This document shows positions 26,313 to 36,159 of a stretch of DNA of 64,000 bases, piece by piece. The stretch is taken from assembly GCF_036884255.1 (NCBI RefSeq), contig NZ_CP145605.1, positions 1,302,001 through 1,366,000 on the forward strand. The letters run 5' to 3'. Under the pieces are notes generated by a model that ran no database searches, was not told the origin of the DNA, and saw only the letters and a list, made by a program, of their open reading frames with translations. The first letter of the stretch is position 1, and the number at the start of each line of letters is the position of its first letter. The DNA is from Paenibacillus tundrae. Lineage in GTDB: Bacteria; Bacillota; Bacilli; Paenibacillales; Paenibacillaceae. The position numbers and the translations under genes are program-made.

Positions 26313-27017
26313 TTATTTAATTAAAACGTTCCCGAAGGGGATCACTTCTTTCAAGATTCGCTTGAACAGACCTTCATCGTTCACATCCCTTTCCAGTCGG
26401 CTATTCTCACGTCCTGCTTGAAATAGAACCGAGCCGTGTCCAGTCATTTTCCAGTGATAATTCATATGCTGACTCGCCAGATGGTTCCCATATACGGTGA
26501 GTTCCAAGTGTGCATTCTCAGGGTAGGCGATAATGCTGCCCGCGTCGACATAGAGCGGGGCGGTGGGATGTAGCTCCTGTTGGCATACTTGGCCTTGAGT
26601 TAACAGTCCGATCTTGCCTTTTCCCGAAAACTTCATTTTGACCGCATCTTGGGTGATGAGCATATTTTTGATTTTCTGAATTTTGGTATGCATGGTGACG
26701 CCATCGGAGTAAAAAAAGAGATGTCTGAAGTCGTATAACAGATCACTCTCTTCATCCAGCTCGACCTCTTTCATCGTAAAACCGGGAGGGAGCGCAGCTA
26801 CAAACTGGCATGGACCAGAGATTTCCGATTTGATCAGTTTCTTTTTGCGGACAATGCCTGAAATGTTCATAAACTTATCATTACGGCTGTTACTAGAGCC
26901 ACGAAATGCAACAATCTGCTGTGGATGCAAAATATGAAGCCGGTCGTCCTGAACAAGCGAGAAGGTAACGACTTGTCCAGCGCCACCAGCTTCAACGGTA
27001 TTGAGGTGTATGTGCAT
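26313..27017 (-). CDS. AIM24-family protein
   Basis: A 234-residue beta-rich protein of the AIM24/TIGR00266-like family, seen from the repeated short beta segments, the KMKFSGKGKIGLLTQG stretch and the YVDAGSIIAYPE motif. Function in bacteria is not established. The gene starts 21 bases after the coiled-coil membrane protein gene and probably shares its transcript. Confidence 0.8.
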   Translation of the reverse strand: MHIHLNTVEAGGAGQVVTFSLVQDDRLHILHPQQIVAFRGSSNSRNDKFMNISGIVRKKKLIKSEISGPCQFVAALPPGFTMKEVELDEESDLLYDFRHLFFYSDGVTMHTKIQKIKNMLITQDAVKMKFSGKGKIGLLTQGQVCQQELHPTAPLYVDAGSIIAYPENAHLELTVYGNHLASQHMNYHWKMTGHGSVLFQAGRENSRLERDVNDEGLFKRILKEVIPFGNVLIK

Positions 27018-27038
27018 GCGGCTGCTCCTGTTCTCGTT

Positions 27039-27494
27039 TTAGATTCGGCCTGAGCGACGACGCATTCCCAAACGCATAAGGCGAATCAAAATAAAGTAAC
27101 CCAATATAAGAGCAACGATGGTAATAATCATCGTCTGAATTCGTTTGGCAGTCGTATTTTTGGCATTTTGATCGTCTTGCAATTGGCTGACCATTTCAGT
27201 CAGTTTTTGGTTTTGTGCGATTAACTGATCATTCTGAGCTTTGAAGGCTTCGACGTTCGCCTGGGCTTGTCCCAACTGGGCGGAAGTTTCATTGAGCTTG
27301 TTTAACGTCTCTTGATAGCTTTGCTGTAGGGCATTCACTTCTCCTGGAAGTTCAGCTACCCGTTCCCATCCGCTGTATATATCTGAAAATATATTGGCAT
27401 TTGCTGCATGTACTGTAGAAGTTAACGAGGCAGTAAACAAAATGCATGTGGTGAATAACACCCGAATTAGAGCATGATGAATCGATTTTGGCAT
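27039..27494 (-). CDS. exported coiled-coil protein with C-terminal membrane anchor
   Basis: A 151-residue protein with an N-terminal signal sequence (HALIRVLFTTCILFTASLT with Ala-rich end) and a heptad-like Gln/Leu-rich coiled coil (about residues 50-115). One C-terminal span (TMIITIVALILGYFILIRLM) ends in a basic tail. It would present a coiled coil outside the cell, held by the C-terminal span. I do not recognise a family. It is upstream of, and probably cotranscribed with, the AIM24-family gene. Confidence 0.7.
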   Translation of the reverse strand: MPKSIHHALIRVLFTTCILFTASLTSTVHAANANIFSDIYSGWERVAELPGEVNALQQSYQETLNKLNETSAQLGQAQANVEAFKAQNDQLIAQNQKLTEMVSQLQDDQNAKNTTAKRIQTMIITIVALILGYFILIRLMRLGMRRRSGRI

Positions 27495-27812
27495 TCATGA
27501 CACCTTCTTTCGATGTGGTAGATTCGTCAGACGATTTATGTCTTTATTTGTTTCATTTAATGAAAGCATGGCTCTTACATTATACGTCAAAAGTAGCGCA
27601 ATGGGTTCAGGCTGTCCACATTTTTTGCAAGTAATATTTAGTTTCGTTCACAAAGTGTCAGGGTAATAGAACGATAAGGAAGCACACGAACAGGTCTGAC
27701 TTATAAATATTACCCCAGTTCCGGGAGCTTACTCTTCACAAAGACGAAAAATATAATGAAAATAATATATCCGATTTCGGAAGAAGATCGTATACAAAAG
27801 GAGTAGAAAAAT
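27495..27812. other. gene-free interval
   Basis: About 320 bases between divergent genes. Apart from the GGAG ribosome site at its right end, nothing specific was seen. Confidence 0.4.
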
Positions 27813-27980
27813 ATGCATACTACAGAACGTGGAGCACCAACCAAAACAATTATGATTACAGTCAATGGCGAGCCTATTGGACGCAAACTAATTATTGATA
27901 GTGTGACGTACGCACCCGTTGCCGAAACAGAATGGAATGAATCAATACCTCAAATTTTAAATAATTCATCGGCATTGTGA
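27813..27980 (+). CDS. small hypothetical protein, 55 residues
   Basis: A short gene beginning ATGCATACTACAG with an AAAAGGAG site about 9 bases ahead and a good terminator 30 bases after the stop. The peptide (MHTTERGAPTKTIMITVNGE..., ending NNSSAL) has a central V-N-G-E-P-I-G stretch and TYAPVAE. These faintly recall the stalk domain of copper-amine-oxidase-like proteins, but it is too short to say. The tidy signals make it likely real. Confidence 0.6.
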   Translation: MHTTERGAPTKTIMITVNGEPIGRKLIIDSVTYAPVAETEWNESIPQILNNSSAL

Positions 27981-28008
27981 GTTAGGTCTTGCCAAGAATA
28001 ACCCCTTG

Positions 28009-28037
28009 AAAAGCATGGCAATTTGCCAGGCTTTTTT
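28009..28037 (+). terminator. terminator after the 55-residue gene
   Basis: AAGC-GGCA pairs with TGCC-GCTT with small internal loops, followed by six T residues. Confidence 0.75.
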
Positions 28038-28198
28038 GTCGTTTAGTGTCGTAATTAGACGGATTAAGAAGGAATAAACCATCTATAATTATTTTTGTGT
28101 AAATTTTATATGCGAACATATGTTCCGTGACAATATAGTGTCCATTCACCCTGATAACTTAGAAGATAATACATAAAAATCGGGGGGGAGACGACGTA

Positions 28199-28903
28199 GT
28201 GAACTCAGTCTTTGAAGTATGTTATTCGTGGAACAAAGAGGCCATACCGACGGGAGGAGCCGACCCCGTGTATATGATGATTGAATGGCGCAACGGTTCC
28301 CCTGCCAAAAGACTCAGGAAGTTAGCACCTAAAATTGTGTCTAGAGACTTGGAATTATTGCTCAAACCGGAATATGGAATCGAGCTTAAAGGCATTTACG
28401 GATGCCGCTCCAAAGAGACAGATATCGGTTGGGTGCTCCGACTTGGAGATGTCTATAAAGGCGAGAGTAAACAGATCTTACTCGAATTTGCGATGGGATC
28501 CAGATTATCAGGCAAAGCTTCTGTATGTTCAGCCTATTGGAGTACACGCAAACTGAAACAGAGCCAGCGAGTGTTGCTCCGAAGAGAACAGTTGTACATT
28601 CAATATACGAGTCATTTGGGTATGTTGAGGCAACCGGAGGATCCGAAGGTCGAAAAGACCATTAAGCTTAGTGAGACAGTACCGTTGATTAAACAAGCTC
28701 TACGAGCTTATGAAAGAGGGCGTGTACAAGAAGGAAGTAATCTACTGCGACGACATGCGGATGCCCTGCTGATTGAAGCAGCCCGCAAACAAGATTTGGA
28801 TTATTATGAAGAGGCCGAAATGGTGGAGAAACTGCGCTATCACTATGGAATTACGTATGCTAATCCTTACCAAGTTCGTGGAAAAACGATGTTAGGCGAG
28901 TAG
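28199..28903 (+). CDS. uncharacterised protein resembling the region after VWA domains
   Basis: A 234-residue protein starting at GTG 28199, 8 bases after GGGGGGGAG. The middle part (GIELKGIYGCRSK, LRLGDVYKGESKQILLEFAMG) resembles the beta-rich stretch that follows the von Willebrand A domain in some bacterial proteins, but no VWA domain or MIDAS motif is present. The C-terminal third is helical and charged. It could be a detached fragment or a domain acting alone. I do not assign a function. Confidence 0.6.
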   Translation: MNSVFEVCYSWNKEAIPTGGADPVYMMIEWRNGSPAKRLRKLAPKIVSRDLELLLKPEYGIELKGIYGCRSKETDIGWVLRLGDVYKGESKQILLEFAMGSRLSGKASVCSAYWSTRKLKQSQRVLLRREQLYIQYTSHLGMLRQPEDPKVEKTIKLSETVPLIKQALRAYERGRVQEGSNLLRRHADALLIEAARKQDLDYYEEAEMVEKLRYHYGITYANPYQVRGKTMLGE

Positions 28904-29120
28904 GGAGAAAGAACCATTCATAACGTGATACCAATAACTGTTTCTACATAGATTTTAAAGGTGAAGTTAAGAAATAAGTCGAATTTACTATGAATGTGAT
29001 AATGGATATTGCAAGAAAACAGAAATGGTAAATAAGTTCAATCAAGCAATGTCCATCATCATAAAAATGGATGGAGTTGTCACAAATTTATTGAAACAAC
29101 ATCGTGGAGGATCCGGCAAA

Positions 29121-30095
29121 ATGACAGACCGACTGATCCGATTAATGCGCATTATCACGCTTGTGCAGGCCAAACCTGGAATTCTGGCTCGTGAGCTAGC
29201 TGAGCGGTGTGAGACAACGGAAAGAACGATATACCGTGATATGGAGGCTCTCAGTGCAATGCATATTCCGATTGCGAATATGGGACATGGCCGAGGGTAT
29301 ATGTTTATCAGCCAATTTGCGATGTATCCCCTGAACTGGTCAGATGATGAGGCGGCAGCCTTTATGCATTTGGCTGAGGTTATGGAACATATCCGCCCGT
29401 TGTTGAAGCCAGCTTTTGAGAGTGCATATGAGAAGGTCATCGCTTCAAGTCAGAAAAATAAGACGGAGCGGGTGGAATGGTCGGAGCACATTAGTGGGTT
29501 GTTTAAAGTTGGGCTACCCGTCTGGCAAAATGAAAATTCCGATATGATGAATAGTACACTGGTCACCCTTCTTGAAGCTAGTATTTCTCAGAACACGATT
29601 GAAGCAGAGTACCTCACCGAGGGGAAAAAGATCGTCATTCAAATTGATCCGTATAGTCTAGTTCCTCGAGAGTACAGATTTGATCTGCTCGCTTATTGCC
29701 ATCAATCAGAGAAGCTGAGGAGATTTCAAGTGGGTCGTATACAGAACATACGGATTTTGCCTCGCACATTCCGCAAAGATGACTTCCTATTACAGAACTA
29801 TTTCCGAACCCCAAGGGATGGTAAAGCTACCGAGTGGATTGCGTTTAAAATCCGATTTTTTCCGAATGCCGTAGAGCATGTGATGCAGCAACAATATTTA
29901 GTACGTCCTCTGCTGACGAGCGAGCCTGGGGGCACGCTATTATTCGAAGTGATTTTGAGTGATGACCAAGAGTTATTAACATGGTTAACCCAGTATGGCC
30001 CCAATGCAGAAATTCTTGAACCCAAAGAGTATCGAAACCGAATGAAGGAATGCCTAGAGCGCTGGCAGCAAGTTTACAAACAAGCCCCTACCTAG
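29121..30095 (+). CDS. HTH-WYL transcriptional regulator
   Basis: A 324-residue regulator with an N-terminal winged helix (LAERCETTERTIYRDMEALSAM) and a central WYL domain (about residues 150-225, with LVPREYRFDLLAY and RRFQVGRIQNI), then a WCX-type extension. I choose ATG 29121 because GTGGAGG precedes it; the frame is open 96 bases further upstream but without a ribosome site. Its target is unknown; the neighbours are unrelated genes. Confidence 0.85.
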   Translation: MTDRLIRLMRIITLVQAKPGILARELAERCETTERTIYRDMEALSAMHIPIANMGHGRGYMFISQFAMYPLNWSDDEAAAFMHLAEVMEHIRPLLKPAFESAYEKVIASSQKNKTERVEWSEHISGLFKVGLPVWQNENSDMMNSTLVTLLEASISQNTIEAEYLTEGKKIVIQIDPYSLVPREYRFDLLAYCHQSEKLRRFQVGRIQNIRILPRTFRKDDFLLQNYFRTPRDGKATEWIAFKIRFFPNAVEHVMQQQYLVRPLLTSEPGGTLLFEVILSDDQELLTWLTQYGPNAEILEPKEYRNRMKECLERWQQVYKQAPT

Positions 30096-30291
30096 GGTGT
30101 GTCTCAAAACTCGCTGAAGAACATCGTTCACTGCCTTTTCGCCCCTTGCTATGTCAGTTTCCTTGGATGTGCTCCGGCACGCCTGCGGAAAACTTCCTGG
30201 CTTGGAACGAAAATTCGGCAAAATCTGCTTCGTTTGGAGTTTTAAGATTCGCCCTAATAAGCATCCCTTGCGTTGGTCATGCAAGTGTAGA

Positions 30292-30960
30292 TTATTCTTT
30301 GCTCTTAAAGAGATGAGCCAAGTTTCCAAAAGGTGACTCGTGATCATCATCCATACTACTGGAATAGACCACCTTGGATGTGATTCCTTCATCATCTGCG
30401 GCGCAATTCGTCTCAAGATTAAAACTCTCAAATTGATGAATGAATACTTTGGCTGTGTTGATCGCATCATCAAGTGCTCTGTGCTGCGTACCATCGAATT
30501 CAATCCCGCATAGTTCAAGTGCCTGAGCAAGTCCAAGCTGACGGAACTTACCTTCTTTGCGTACAGTGCGTGACCATTGCTGCTGTAAATCGTTATGATT
30601 CGTGATCCATGCTACATCGAGCTGGTGTGTCCGGCAATGAGAAATTAGCTTGCTGCGATCATCCGGTCCCCATGAGCACATGTAGTATGGGGCGTTACCC
30701 ATCCATGCAATGAAGTTTCGTATCGCTTCCGGAAAAAGCGGGGCTGCATCAATGTCTTTTTGTGTAATGCCTGTGAATTGAATTGTATCGGTAGAGAGTA
30801 CCGATTTGTTAGAAGGACGAACATAGGTATGGAACGTGTCGGAAACGATCAGACCGTCCTCACCTTCTGTGACTTTTACTGCACCGATATCAATAATTTC
30901 GGAAGAGTAGCGAGCATTGCGACTTACGGTAAATTCGAGATCATAAATGATATATGGCAT
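30292..30960 (-). CDS. DEDDh 3'-5' exonuclease, KapD-like
   Basis: A 222-residue exonuclease of the DnaQ/KapD group. The DEDDh motifs are visible: DLEF at residues 7-10, the Asp in SWGPDDRSKL and the HRALDDAINT box holding the catalytic His and final Asp. KapD in Bacillus inhibits the KinA route to sporulation, but other relatives process RNA or DNA ends. The ATG follows AAAGGAGTTCATCCC. The 196 bases between it and the convergent WYL gene contain no gene. Confidence 0.85.
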   Translation of the reverse strand: MPYIIYDLEFTVSRNARYSSEIIDIGAVKVTEGEDGLIVSDTFHTYVRPSNKSVLSTDTIQFTGITQKDIDAAPLFPEAIRNFIAWMGNAPYYMCSWGPDDRSKLISHCRTHQLDVAWITNHNDLQQQWSRTVRKEGKFRQLGLAQALELCGIEFDGTQHRALDDAINTAKVFIHQFESFNLETNCAADDEGITSKVVYSSSMDDDHESPFGNLAHLFKSKE

Positions 30961-31148
30961 GGGATGAACTCCTTTGTGAAATGTACATGTATAACTTAGC
31001 GAATGAACGAACGGATTGTTATTTCTCTATATTACAGGTAAGCATCCAACATGTCAGCCACTAAGGCACATTTCATAGCAGAGGGAAGACGAGTTTGGAG
31101 TTCAGAATACGAAGGCAGATAGTCTGTCGTTTTGAGAGCGCATGACCC

Positions 31149-31177
31149 TTTACATTGGAAAAAGCGAACTTTATAAT
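31149..31177 (+). promoter_or_regulatory. sigma-A-type promoter ahead of the FAD oxidoreductase leader
   Basis: TTTACA (31149-31154) and a perfect TATAAT (31172-31177) are spaced by exactly 17 bases. Transcription would start near 31184 and meet a terminator about 85 bases later. Confidence 0.65.
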
Positions 31178-31183
31178 GGGTAA

Positions 31184-31310
31184 AGTTAGGGGAAAGTTCC
31201 AAGTTTTTGTTATAAGCATGTTCAAGTGGATAGACCGTTTGAGCATACAAGATCGATGTATAATTAACATTTCCTGACATGGCACACGCCATTGGGAAAT
31301 GTTTTTTTTA
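31184..31310 (+). promoter_or_regulatory. transcribed leader with attenuator-like terminator
   Basis: After the promoter the leader can form AUGUUCAAG/UUUGAGCAU (9 bp), then AUACA/UGUAU. The terminator has AACATTTCC pairing with GGAAATGTT around an inner ATGGC-ACAC-GCCAT hairpin, followed by eight T residues (31267-31310). The oxidoreductase start codon lies only 33 bases further on. No reading frame is complete inside, so this may be a riboswitch, a protein-controlled attenuator or a short RNA. No known riboswitch consensus was recognised. Confidence 0.55.
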
Positions 31311-31342
31311 TGACATCAGATTACATATGGGGGTTAGGTTAG

Positions 31343-33292
31343 GTGGGGAAAAGTAAAAAGGGAAGAGTAGCGCTTATTGTCGCGGCTGTCTTTATCGTTG
31401 CATGCAGTGCTGCTTATGGGGCGTTCTATATCTGGAATAAGAACTATAAGTTCAACAATAATTATGTCTGGCAACCGTTGGAGGCTGTGCAATCGACGAC
31501 AGAACTCGCTGATTCTTACGATGTTATTGTCGCGGGAACCGATCCGGAAGGCATCACTGCAGCCTTATCAGCGGCTCGTAACGGGATGACCGTATTGCTC
31601 ACGGAAGCGCGTCACCGGAAGATGCTTGGGGGATTAATGACAGAGGGTGGATTGAATACGCTTGATCTGAACTACTCTCCTGATCAACCACAATGGTTAA
31701 GCAGTTTGAGGCAGGCTGACTTTTTGAACAAAGGTATTTTTCAAGAATGGTTTGATCAGATTGAGGGAAGTTCATTTGATACCCATACTGCTGCGAACGT
31801 TTTCTACCAAATGATTCGTTCCGAGCCCAACATTGATCTGTTGATGCATGTGAAGCATATGGAACCTGTGACCGAATCTGCTTCGGGTGACCAGAGGAAC
31901 ATTACAGGAATGGACATCACAACGGAGGAAGGGACGACTGTACATATTGCGACGCGTTCGATCATTGATGCGACCCAAGATGCAGATATCGCCGCAGCTG
32001 CTGGAGCGCCTTATTCCATAGGCAGACAGGACATTGGAGACGGCAAGTCTAAGATGGTATCCACCCTCGTCTTTAAGCTAAGTGGGGTCACAGATGACGT
32101 ATGGCAGAAGTTCAGGGACAGAGAAGGAACAGGTGTGGATAAAATGAGTGCCTGGGGTTACGGAGATGCGCGTAACTATGAATCAACCAATCCAGACCGT
32201 GTGAAAATTCGTAGCTTGAACATCGGCAGACAGAATGACGACACCATTTTGATTAACACGATGCAGATCTTTGGAGTCGATCCGTTAGATCCAGCCTCTG
32301 TGCAGGAGGGTCTCCGGATAGGTAGGGAAGAGGCTCCGAGGATTGTAGACTATTTGCAGAAAAATTACCCCGAATTCGCAGGTCTTCAGTATGAGGGGAC
32401 TGCCGATGAACTTTATGTCAGAGAATCACGCCATATCTATGGCGAATATCGGTTGACGCTCGCTGATCTGATGGAAAACCGGGATCACTGGGATGCTATC
32501 GCCTACGGCTCTTACGACATTGATATCCAAAGCACAAGTGCCGGACTGCCAGGTACAATTATGATGAGTCCGATTCAGTATGGGGTGCCTTTTCGTGCAT
32601 TGGTGCCTTTGAACGTAGATGGTCTGTTGGTTGTTGGACGAGCTGCGAGCTATGACACCATTCCTCACGGAAGCGCGAGAGTTGTGCCATTAGGAATGGC
32701 AACAGGGGAAGCTGCCGGAGCAGCGGTCAAGCTGGCCGAACTGCATCAGGAAACGTTCCGCGAGCTGTCTGCTTCACAAGAACGTGCAACCGAACTACGT
32801 ACCATACTGGAGAAGCAAGGGATGGATTTATCGATGCAACCATTCGAGCAACCCGACTATATGAAGCATAAGGATTACCGAGGTTTATTAGCTGCCGCAA
32901 GTATGTACATGACCTCTGGTAACTATAATAATGATGGATGGGACTTGGATGTTGCCATGAATCCCGAGCGCTTCTTGAGTAAATTAAAGCGGATGCAGGC
33001 GATGTTCCCGAGCAGTTACCCGGGACAAGCTACTGAAGCTATCGCAAACATAACTAATCCGGCTTCCATGCCGCTATCACTCAATCAAGCTGCATACATG
33101 ATATGGCTAATGATCGAGCCTGTTGGAGCGTCCATATCGCCTGAGCAAGCTATAGCTGAATTGCAGCGGGAAAATCTCATCAGTGCTGCTACGCTGGATG
33201 GGATTGCAGACCAAAACGAGCTCACGAATGGAGATGCATACATGCTTCTTCGTGATGTAGTCGAATATCATTCAGGTAAGGTATTTGAATGA
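31343..33292 (+). CDS. membrane-anchored FAD-dependent oxidoreductase
   Basis: A 649-residue protein beginning at GTG 31343. An N-terminal span (about residues 9-27) anchors it with the bulk outside the cell. The Rossmann FAD-binding site follows (DVIVAGTDPEGITAALSAARNG, with Glu at the end of strand 2 in TEARH), which is the FAD-oxidoreductase type PF12831. Further FAD contacts are likely at SIIDATQDAD and the GRAASYDTIPHGSARV segment. The substrate is unknown; relatives are often annotated loosely as xanthan-lyase-like. Its leader ends in a terminator, suggesting controlled read-through. Confidence 0.8.
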   Translation: MGKSKKGRVALIVAAVFIVACSAAYGAFYIWNKNYKFNNNYVWQPLEAVQSTTELADSYDVIVAGTDPEGITAALSAARNGMTVLLTEARHRKMLGGLMTEGGLNTLDLNYSPDQPQWLSSLRQADFLNKGIFQEWFDQIEGSSFDTHTAANVFYQMIRSEPNIDLLMHVKHMEPVTESASGDQRNITGMDITTEEGTTVHIATRSIIDATQDADIAAAAGAPYSIGRQDIGDGKSKMVSTLVFKLSGVTDDVWQKFRDREGTGVDKMSAWGYGDARNYESTNPDRVKIRSLNIGRQNDDTILINTMQIFGVDPLDPASVQEGLRIGREEAPRIVDYLQKNYPEFAGLQYEGTADELYVRESRHIYGEYRLTLADLMENRDHWDAIAYGSYDIDIQSTSAGLPGTIMMSPIQYGVPFRALVPLNVDGLLVVGRAASYDTIPHGSARVVPLGMATGEAAGAAVKLAELHQETFRELSASQERATELRTILEKQGMDLSMQPFEQPDYMKHKDYRGLLAAASMYMTSGNYNNDGWDLDVAMNPERFLSKLKRMQAMFPSSYPGQATEAIANITNPASMPLSLNQAAYMIWLMIEPVGASISPEQAIAELQRENLISAATLDGIADQNELTNGDAYMLLRDVVEYHSGKVFE

Positions 33293-33337
33293 GATATAAG
33301 AATGCCCTAGTTGACAATTTTGGAGTAATGAACTAAT

Positions 33338-33680
33338 GTGATCAAAAATGGTAACAGCGATCAACAAGGACATGATTACGACGGTTGGCTTCAACAGAGA
33401 GAGAACCAATGGTGTGAGGTTTTCGTTGCTGCTTCGTAATTCCCGCCTTGCTAGCTGCGGAGGAGAAGGTCGATGACTGCAACTTCCGCCGGATGAGCCC
33501 GTTATGCTCTGAAGGATTGCATGACTGCTACTCGTCCTTAGGTGCGAGCAGCGTTGGCTTGTTCAGCATGCTCAAGTTCAAGAGAACTTTGGCAAGGTAA
33601 TCTGGCTGAATTCATGCAGTTAAATAAGGGTGGTACCACGACACATTCGTCCCTTGACGGATGTGTCTTTTTGCTGTTTA
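33338..33680 (+). promoter_or_regulatory. T-box leader of proS
   Basis: The region shows the T-box hallmarks in order: a stem I with an AGAGAG-type element (ACAGAGAGAGAACC), a long stem region, the conserved AAGGGTGGTACCACG box (33626-33640) and a terminator (GACACAT..CGTC pairing with GACG..ATGTGTC, 33640-33670) with a T-run. CCC or CCG at 33442-33445 could serve as the proline specifier, but I could not fix the specifier loop with certainty. Uncharged tRNA-Pro should stop termination and switch on proS. Confidence 0.9.
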
Positions 33681-33730
33681 TCCAATGATTATGTTGTACG
33701 TCAGATGACAAAAAGAAGAGGTGTATCCAC

Positions 33731-35503
33731 ATGCGACAAAGTGAAATTCTAATCCCTACATTACGGGAAGCGCCAGCCGAGGCAGACGCAGCAGGACATC
33801 GCTGGTTGCTGCGCTCCGGCATGATTCGCCAACTAGCATCGGGGATCTATAGCTATCTGCCAATGGGGCGACGTGTTCTGTTAAATGTTGAACGTATCGT
33901 TCGCGAAGAGATGGATCGTGCGGGATGTCAGGAAGTATTGTTGCCGATTATGCAGCCTGCCGAGCTCTGGGAAGAGTCCGGAAGATATGACCAGTATGGG
34001 CCGGAGCTTATGCGCTTGAAGGATCGTCATGCGCGAGAGTTTGCACTCGGGCCAACTCATGAAGAAGTGGTGACTGCACTGGTACGTGATGAGGTCAACT
34101 CTTACCGGAAGTTGCCATTCACGTTATATCAGATCGGAACGAAATTCAGAGATGAACGCAGACCGAGGTTTGGTTTGTTGCGTGGTCGGGAATTTGTGAT
34201 GAAGGACGCGTACTCCTTCGCTTCCAATTGGGAAGAGCTAGACCAGACGTACCAGGCGATGAATACGGCATATTCACGCATTCTGGAGCGCTGTGGCTTG
34301 AACTATATGCGCGTTGAAGCGGATGCAGGAACGATTGGGGGACAGGGAGCGACACATGAGTTTATGGCGCTTGCCGATGTGGGTGAGGACACCATTGTCT
34401 CCTGTGAGAAGTGTGGCTATGCAGCCAATCTGGAGAAGGCAGGGTACCAAGCTTCCAACTTGAATTCTTCAGGTGAAAAAGGTACAACGAGTCTGGCTAG
34501 CTCCGAATTAAATCGCGATCTTCAGCCAGATTCTAATTCAGGTGCAACGTGGACTCGAATAGAAACACCGGGCATTCGTACGATAGACGAATTAAGCTCC
34601 TTCTTGAACATTGGGGCAGAAGCGATCATCAAAACATTGATATATCAGGCGGATGATAAGTTGGTTGCGGTACTTGTTCGTGGGGATCATGAAGTCAACG
34701 ATATTGCATTAAAGCAGGTATTAGGTGTGGAAGAACTGGATTTAGCTGATGAGGCTGCGCTCGCAGGCCATCCTGAATTGGCAGTAGGTTTCCTAGGTCC
34801 CATTGGATTGAACATACCTCTAGTTGTGGATCGGGATGTGGTTGGAATGGAAGCAGCGATTACAGGAGGTAATGAGGCAGATATACATCTCTCAGGAGTG
34901 CGTCCAGGTAGAGACTTCCCTGTGAGCCGTGTCGAATCCGTTCGTTTTGCAACAGAAGGTGATGGGTGCCCTTCATGCGGAGAACCGCTTTCGTTTACGA
35001 AGGGAATCGAGGTGGGGCATATTTTCAAATTAGGAACGAAGTATAGTGATGCTATGGGCGCGTCATTCTTAGATCGTAACGGTCGTCAATCCGCACCTGT
35101 AATGGGATGTTATGGTATCGGTGTATCACGCTTAATGGCGGCGGTAGCTGAACAACATGCAGGCGAGGACGGTATACAGTGGCCTGCGTCTATTGCTCCT
35201 TACGATGTACATCTCATCACGCTGAGTTGGAAGGATGAACAGCAACAGAAGCTGACGCTTGAGTTGGAACAACAGCTTATGGACGCCGGATACAGCGTAT
35301 TATTGGATGATCGAGATGAACGACCTGGCGTCAAATTCAAGGATGCAGAGCTGATTGGATTACCTGTGCAGATCGTCATTGGAAGAGGTGCGGCTGAGGG
35401 ACAGGTTGAACTGGGATCACATGTGCTTGCGATATCCGGGGATTCTAAACGGATCAGTATGGCCGCACAAGAGGCTGTAGATCTTGTGAAGGAACAGCTA
35501 TGA
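33731..35503 (+). CDS. proS: prolyl-tRNA synthetase
   Basis: A 590-residue class II synthetase of bacterial type. Motif 2 is visible (KFRDERRPRFGLLRGREF), motif 3 near GCYGIGVSRL, and the INS editing domain lies between (about residues 225-420). The C-terminal anticodon-binding domain starts near YDVHLITLSW. It charges tRNA-Pro and hydrolyses mischarged Ala-tRNA-Pro. It is about 20 residues longer than usual, with a Ser/Asn/Gly-rich insert around residues 240-275. It is regulated by the T-box leader just upstream. Confidence 0.97.
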   Translation: MRQSEILIPTLREAPAEADAAGHRWLLRSGMIRQLASGIYSYLPMGRRVLLNVERIVREEMDRAGCQEVLLPIMQPAELWEESGRYDQYGPELMRLKDRHAREFALGPTHEEVVTALVRDEVNSYRKLPFTLYQIGTKFRDERRPRFGLLRGREFVMKDAYSFASNWEELDQTYQAMNTAYSRILERCGLNYMRVEADAGTIGGQGATHEFMALADVGEDTIVSCEKCGYAANLEKAGYQASNLNSSGEKGTTSLASSELNRDLQPDSNSGATWTRIETPGIRTIDELSSFLNIGAEAIIKTLIYQADDKLVAVLVRGDHEVNDIALKQVLGVEELDLADEAALAGHPELAVGFLGPIGLNIPLVVDRDVVGMEAAITGGNEADIHLSGVRPGRDFPVSRVESVRFATEGDGCPSCGEPLSFTKGIEVGHIFKLGTKYSDAMGASFLDRNGRQSAPVMGCYGIGVSRLMAAVAEQHAGEDGIQWPASIAPYDVHLITLSWKDEQQQKLTLELEQQLMDAGYSVLLDDRDERPGVKFKDAELIGLPVQIVIGRGAAEGQVELGSHVLAISGDSKRISMAAQEAVDLVKEQL

Positions 35504-36027
35504 TCTTGTAGCCACCATGTGCGTAGATATAGGTCCAGTTATTATGCGGTAAGCAGAAATTCAGTTGCGATGGCACCTATAAGCCGAAAAAAGAGGGCTA
35601 GAGTCATAGAAAAGAATTTAAAATTTTGCATATTGTCATCCGTAAACACTATATTTTTGTATGTTGTATTCTGTATACAACAGGTTTGTGTTAAAGGAAG
35701 CAACTAGCGAAGTTTTTTCTAGGAGTGACTGTGCAAATACGCAACATCTAAATGCAAGAATGAACAATCGAAAATACAAGAAAGCCTATGGTAATGGTAA
35801 TTTTGGGGATATTTACTATAGTTCACTGCGGTAAATGAAGGAAGAGCTTTTTGCCCAGTGTACTGCTGAAGATGTGTTTTTCGCACGGAGTTTGGAAAAT
35901 GAAGCAGGTAGACTCAGGGTAAGATTGCTAAGTAAGAAGGTGAGCGTGGTAAACATAGTGGTGCCATCCATATTGCCGATTCGTTCCATATACTAATTCT
36001 TGAGTCTGCCCAAATAACATAAGAGAA
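35504..36027. other. gene-free interval after proS
   Basis: More than 500 bases without a convincing gene. Only short open frames lacking ribosome sites occur, such as one of 62 codons at 35519 and one of 25 codons near 35760. It may hold decayed coding sequence, but no family can be named. Confidence 0.4.
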
Positions 36028-36072
36028 AGGGTGTTCCTTAAGCCGCTAACGGCTAATGGAACACCCTTTTTC
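36028..36072. terminator. terminator downstream of the 5'-nucleotidase gene
   Basis: AAGGGTGTTCC pairs with GGAACACCCTT, with AGCCG/CGGCT inside. A T-run on the plus side and a weaker CCCTTTCTC on the minus side suggest use in both directions. Confidence 0.7.
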
Positions 36073-36159
36073 TGTTAAGACTATCGTTCAATTCACTAGC
36101 TTAGGTTACACTCACATGCAACGCTAATCCTGTTTGCACGCTCTTGCTCTGGAAGCAGA

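Noticed and set aside
30096..30291. Possible small inserted element starting GGGTGTGTCTCAAAACTCGC
   Set aside because: The start looks like the end of a small mobile element, but no matching inverted end or target duplication was found.
31032..31292. 86-codon minus-strand frame opposite the oxidoreductase leader
   Set aside because: It starts inside the terminator stem, lacks a ribosome site and resembles no known protein.
35519..35707. 62-codon frame after proS
   Set aside because: No ribosome site and no protein-like features; the region looks non-coding or decayed.
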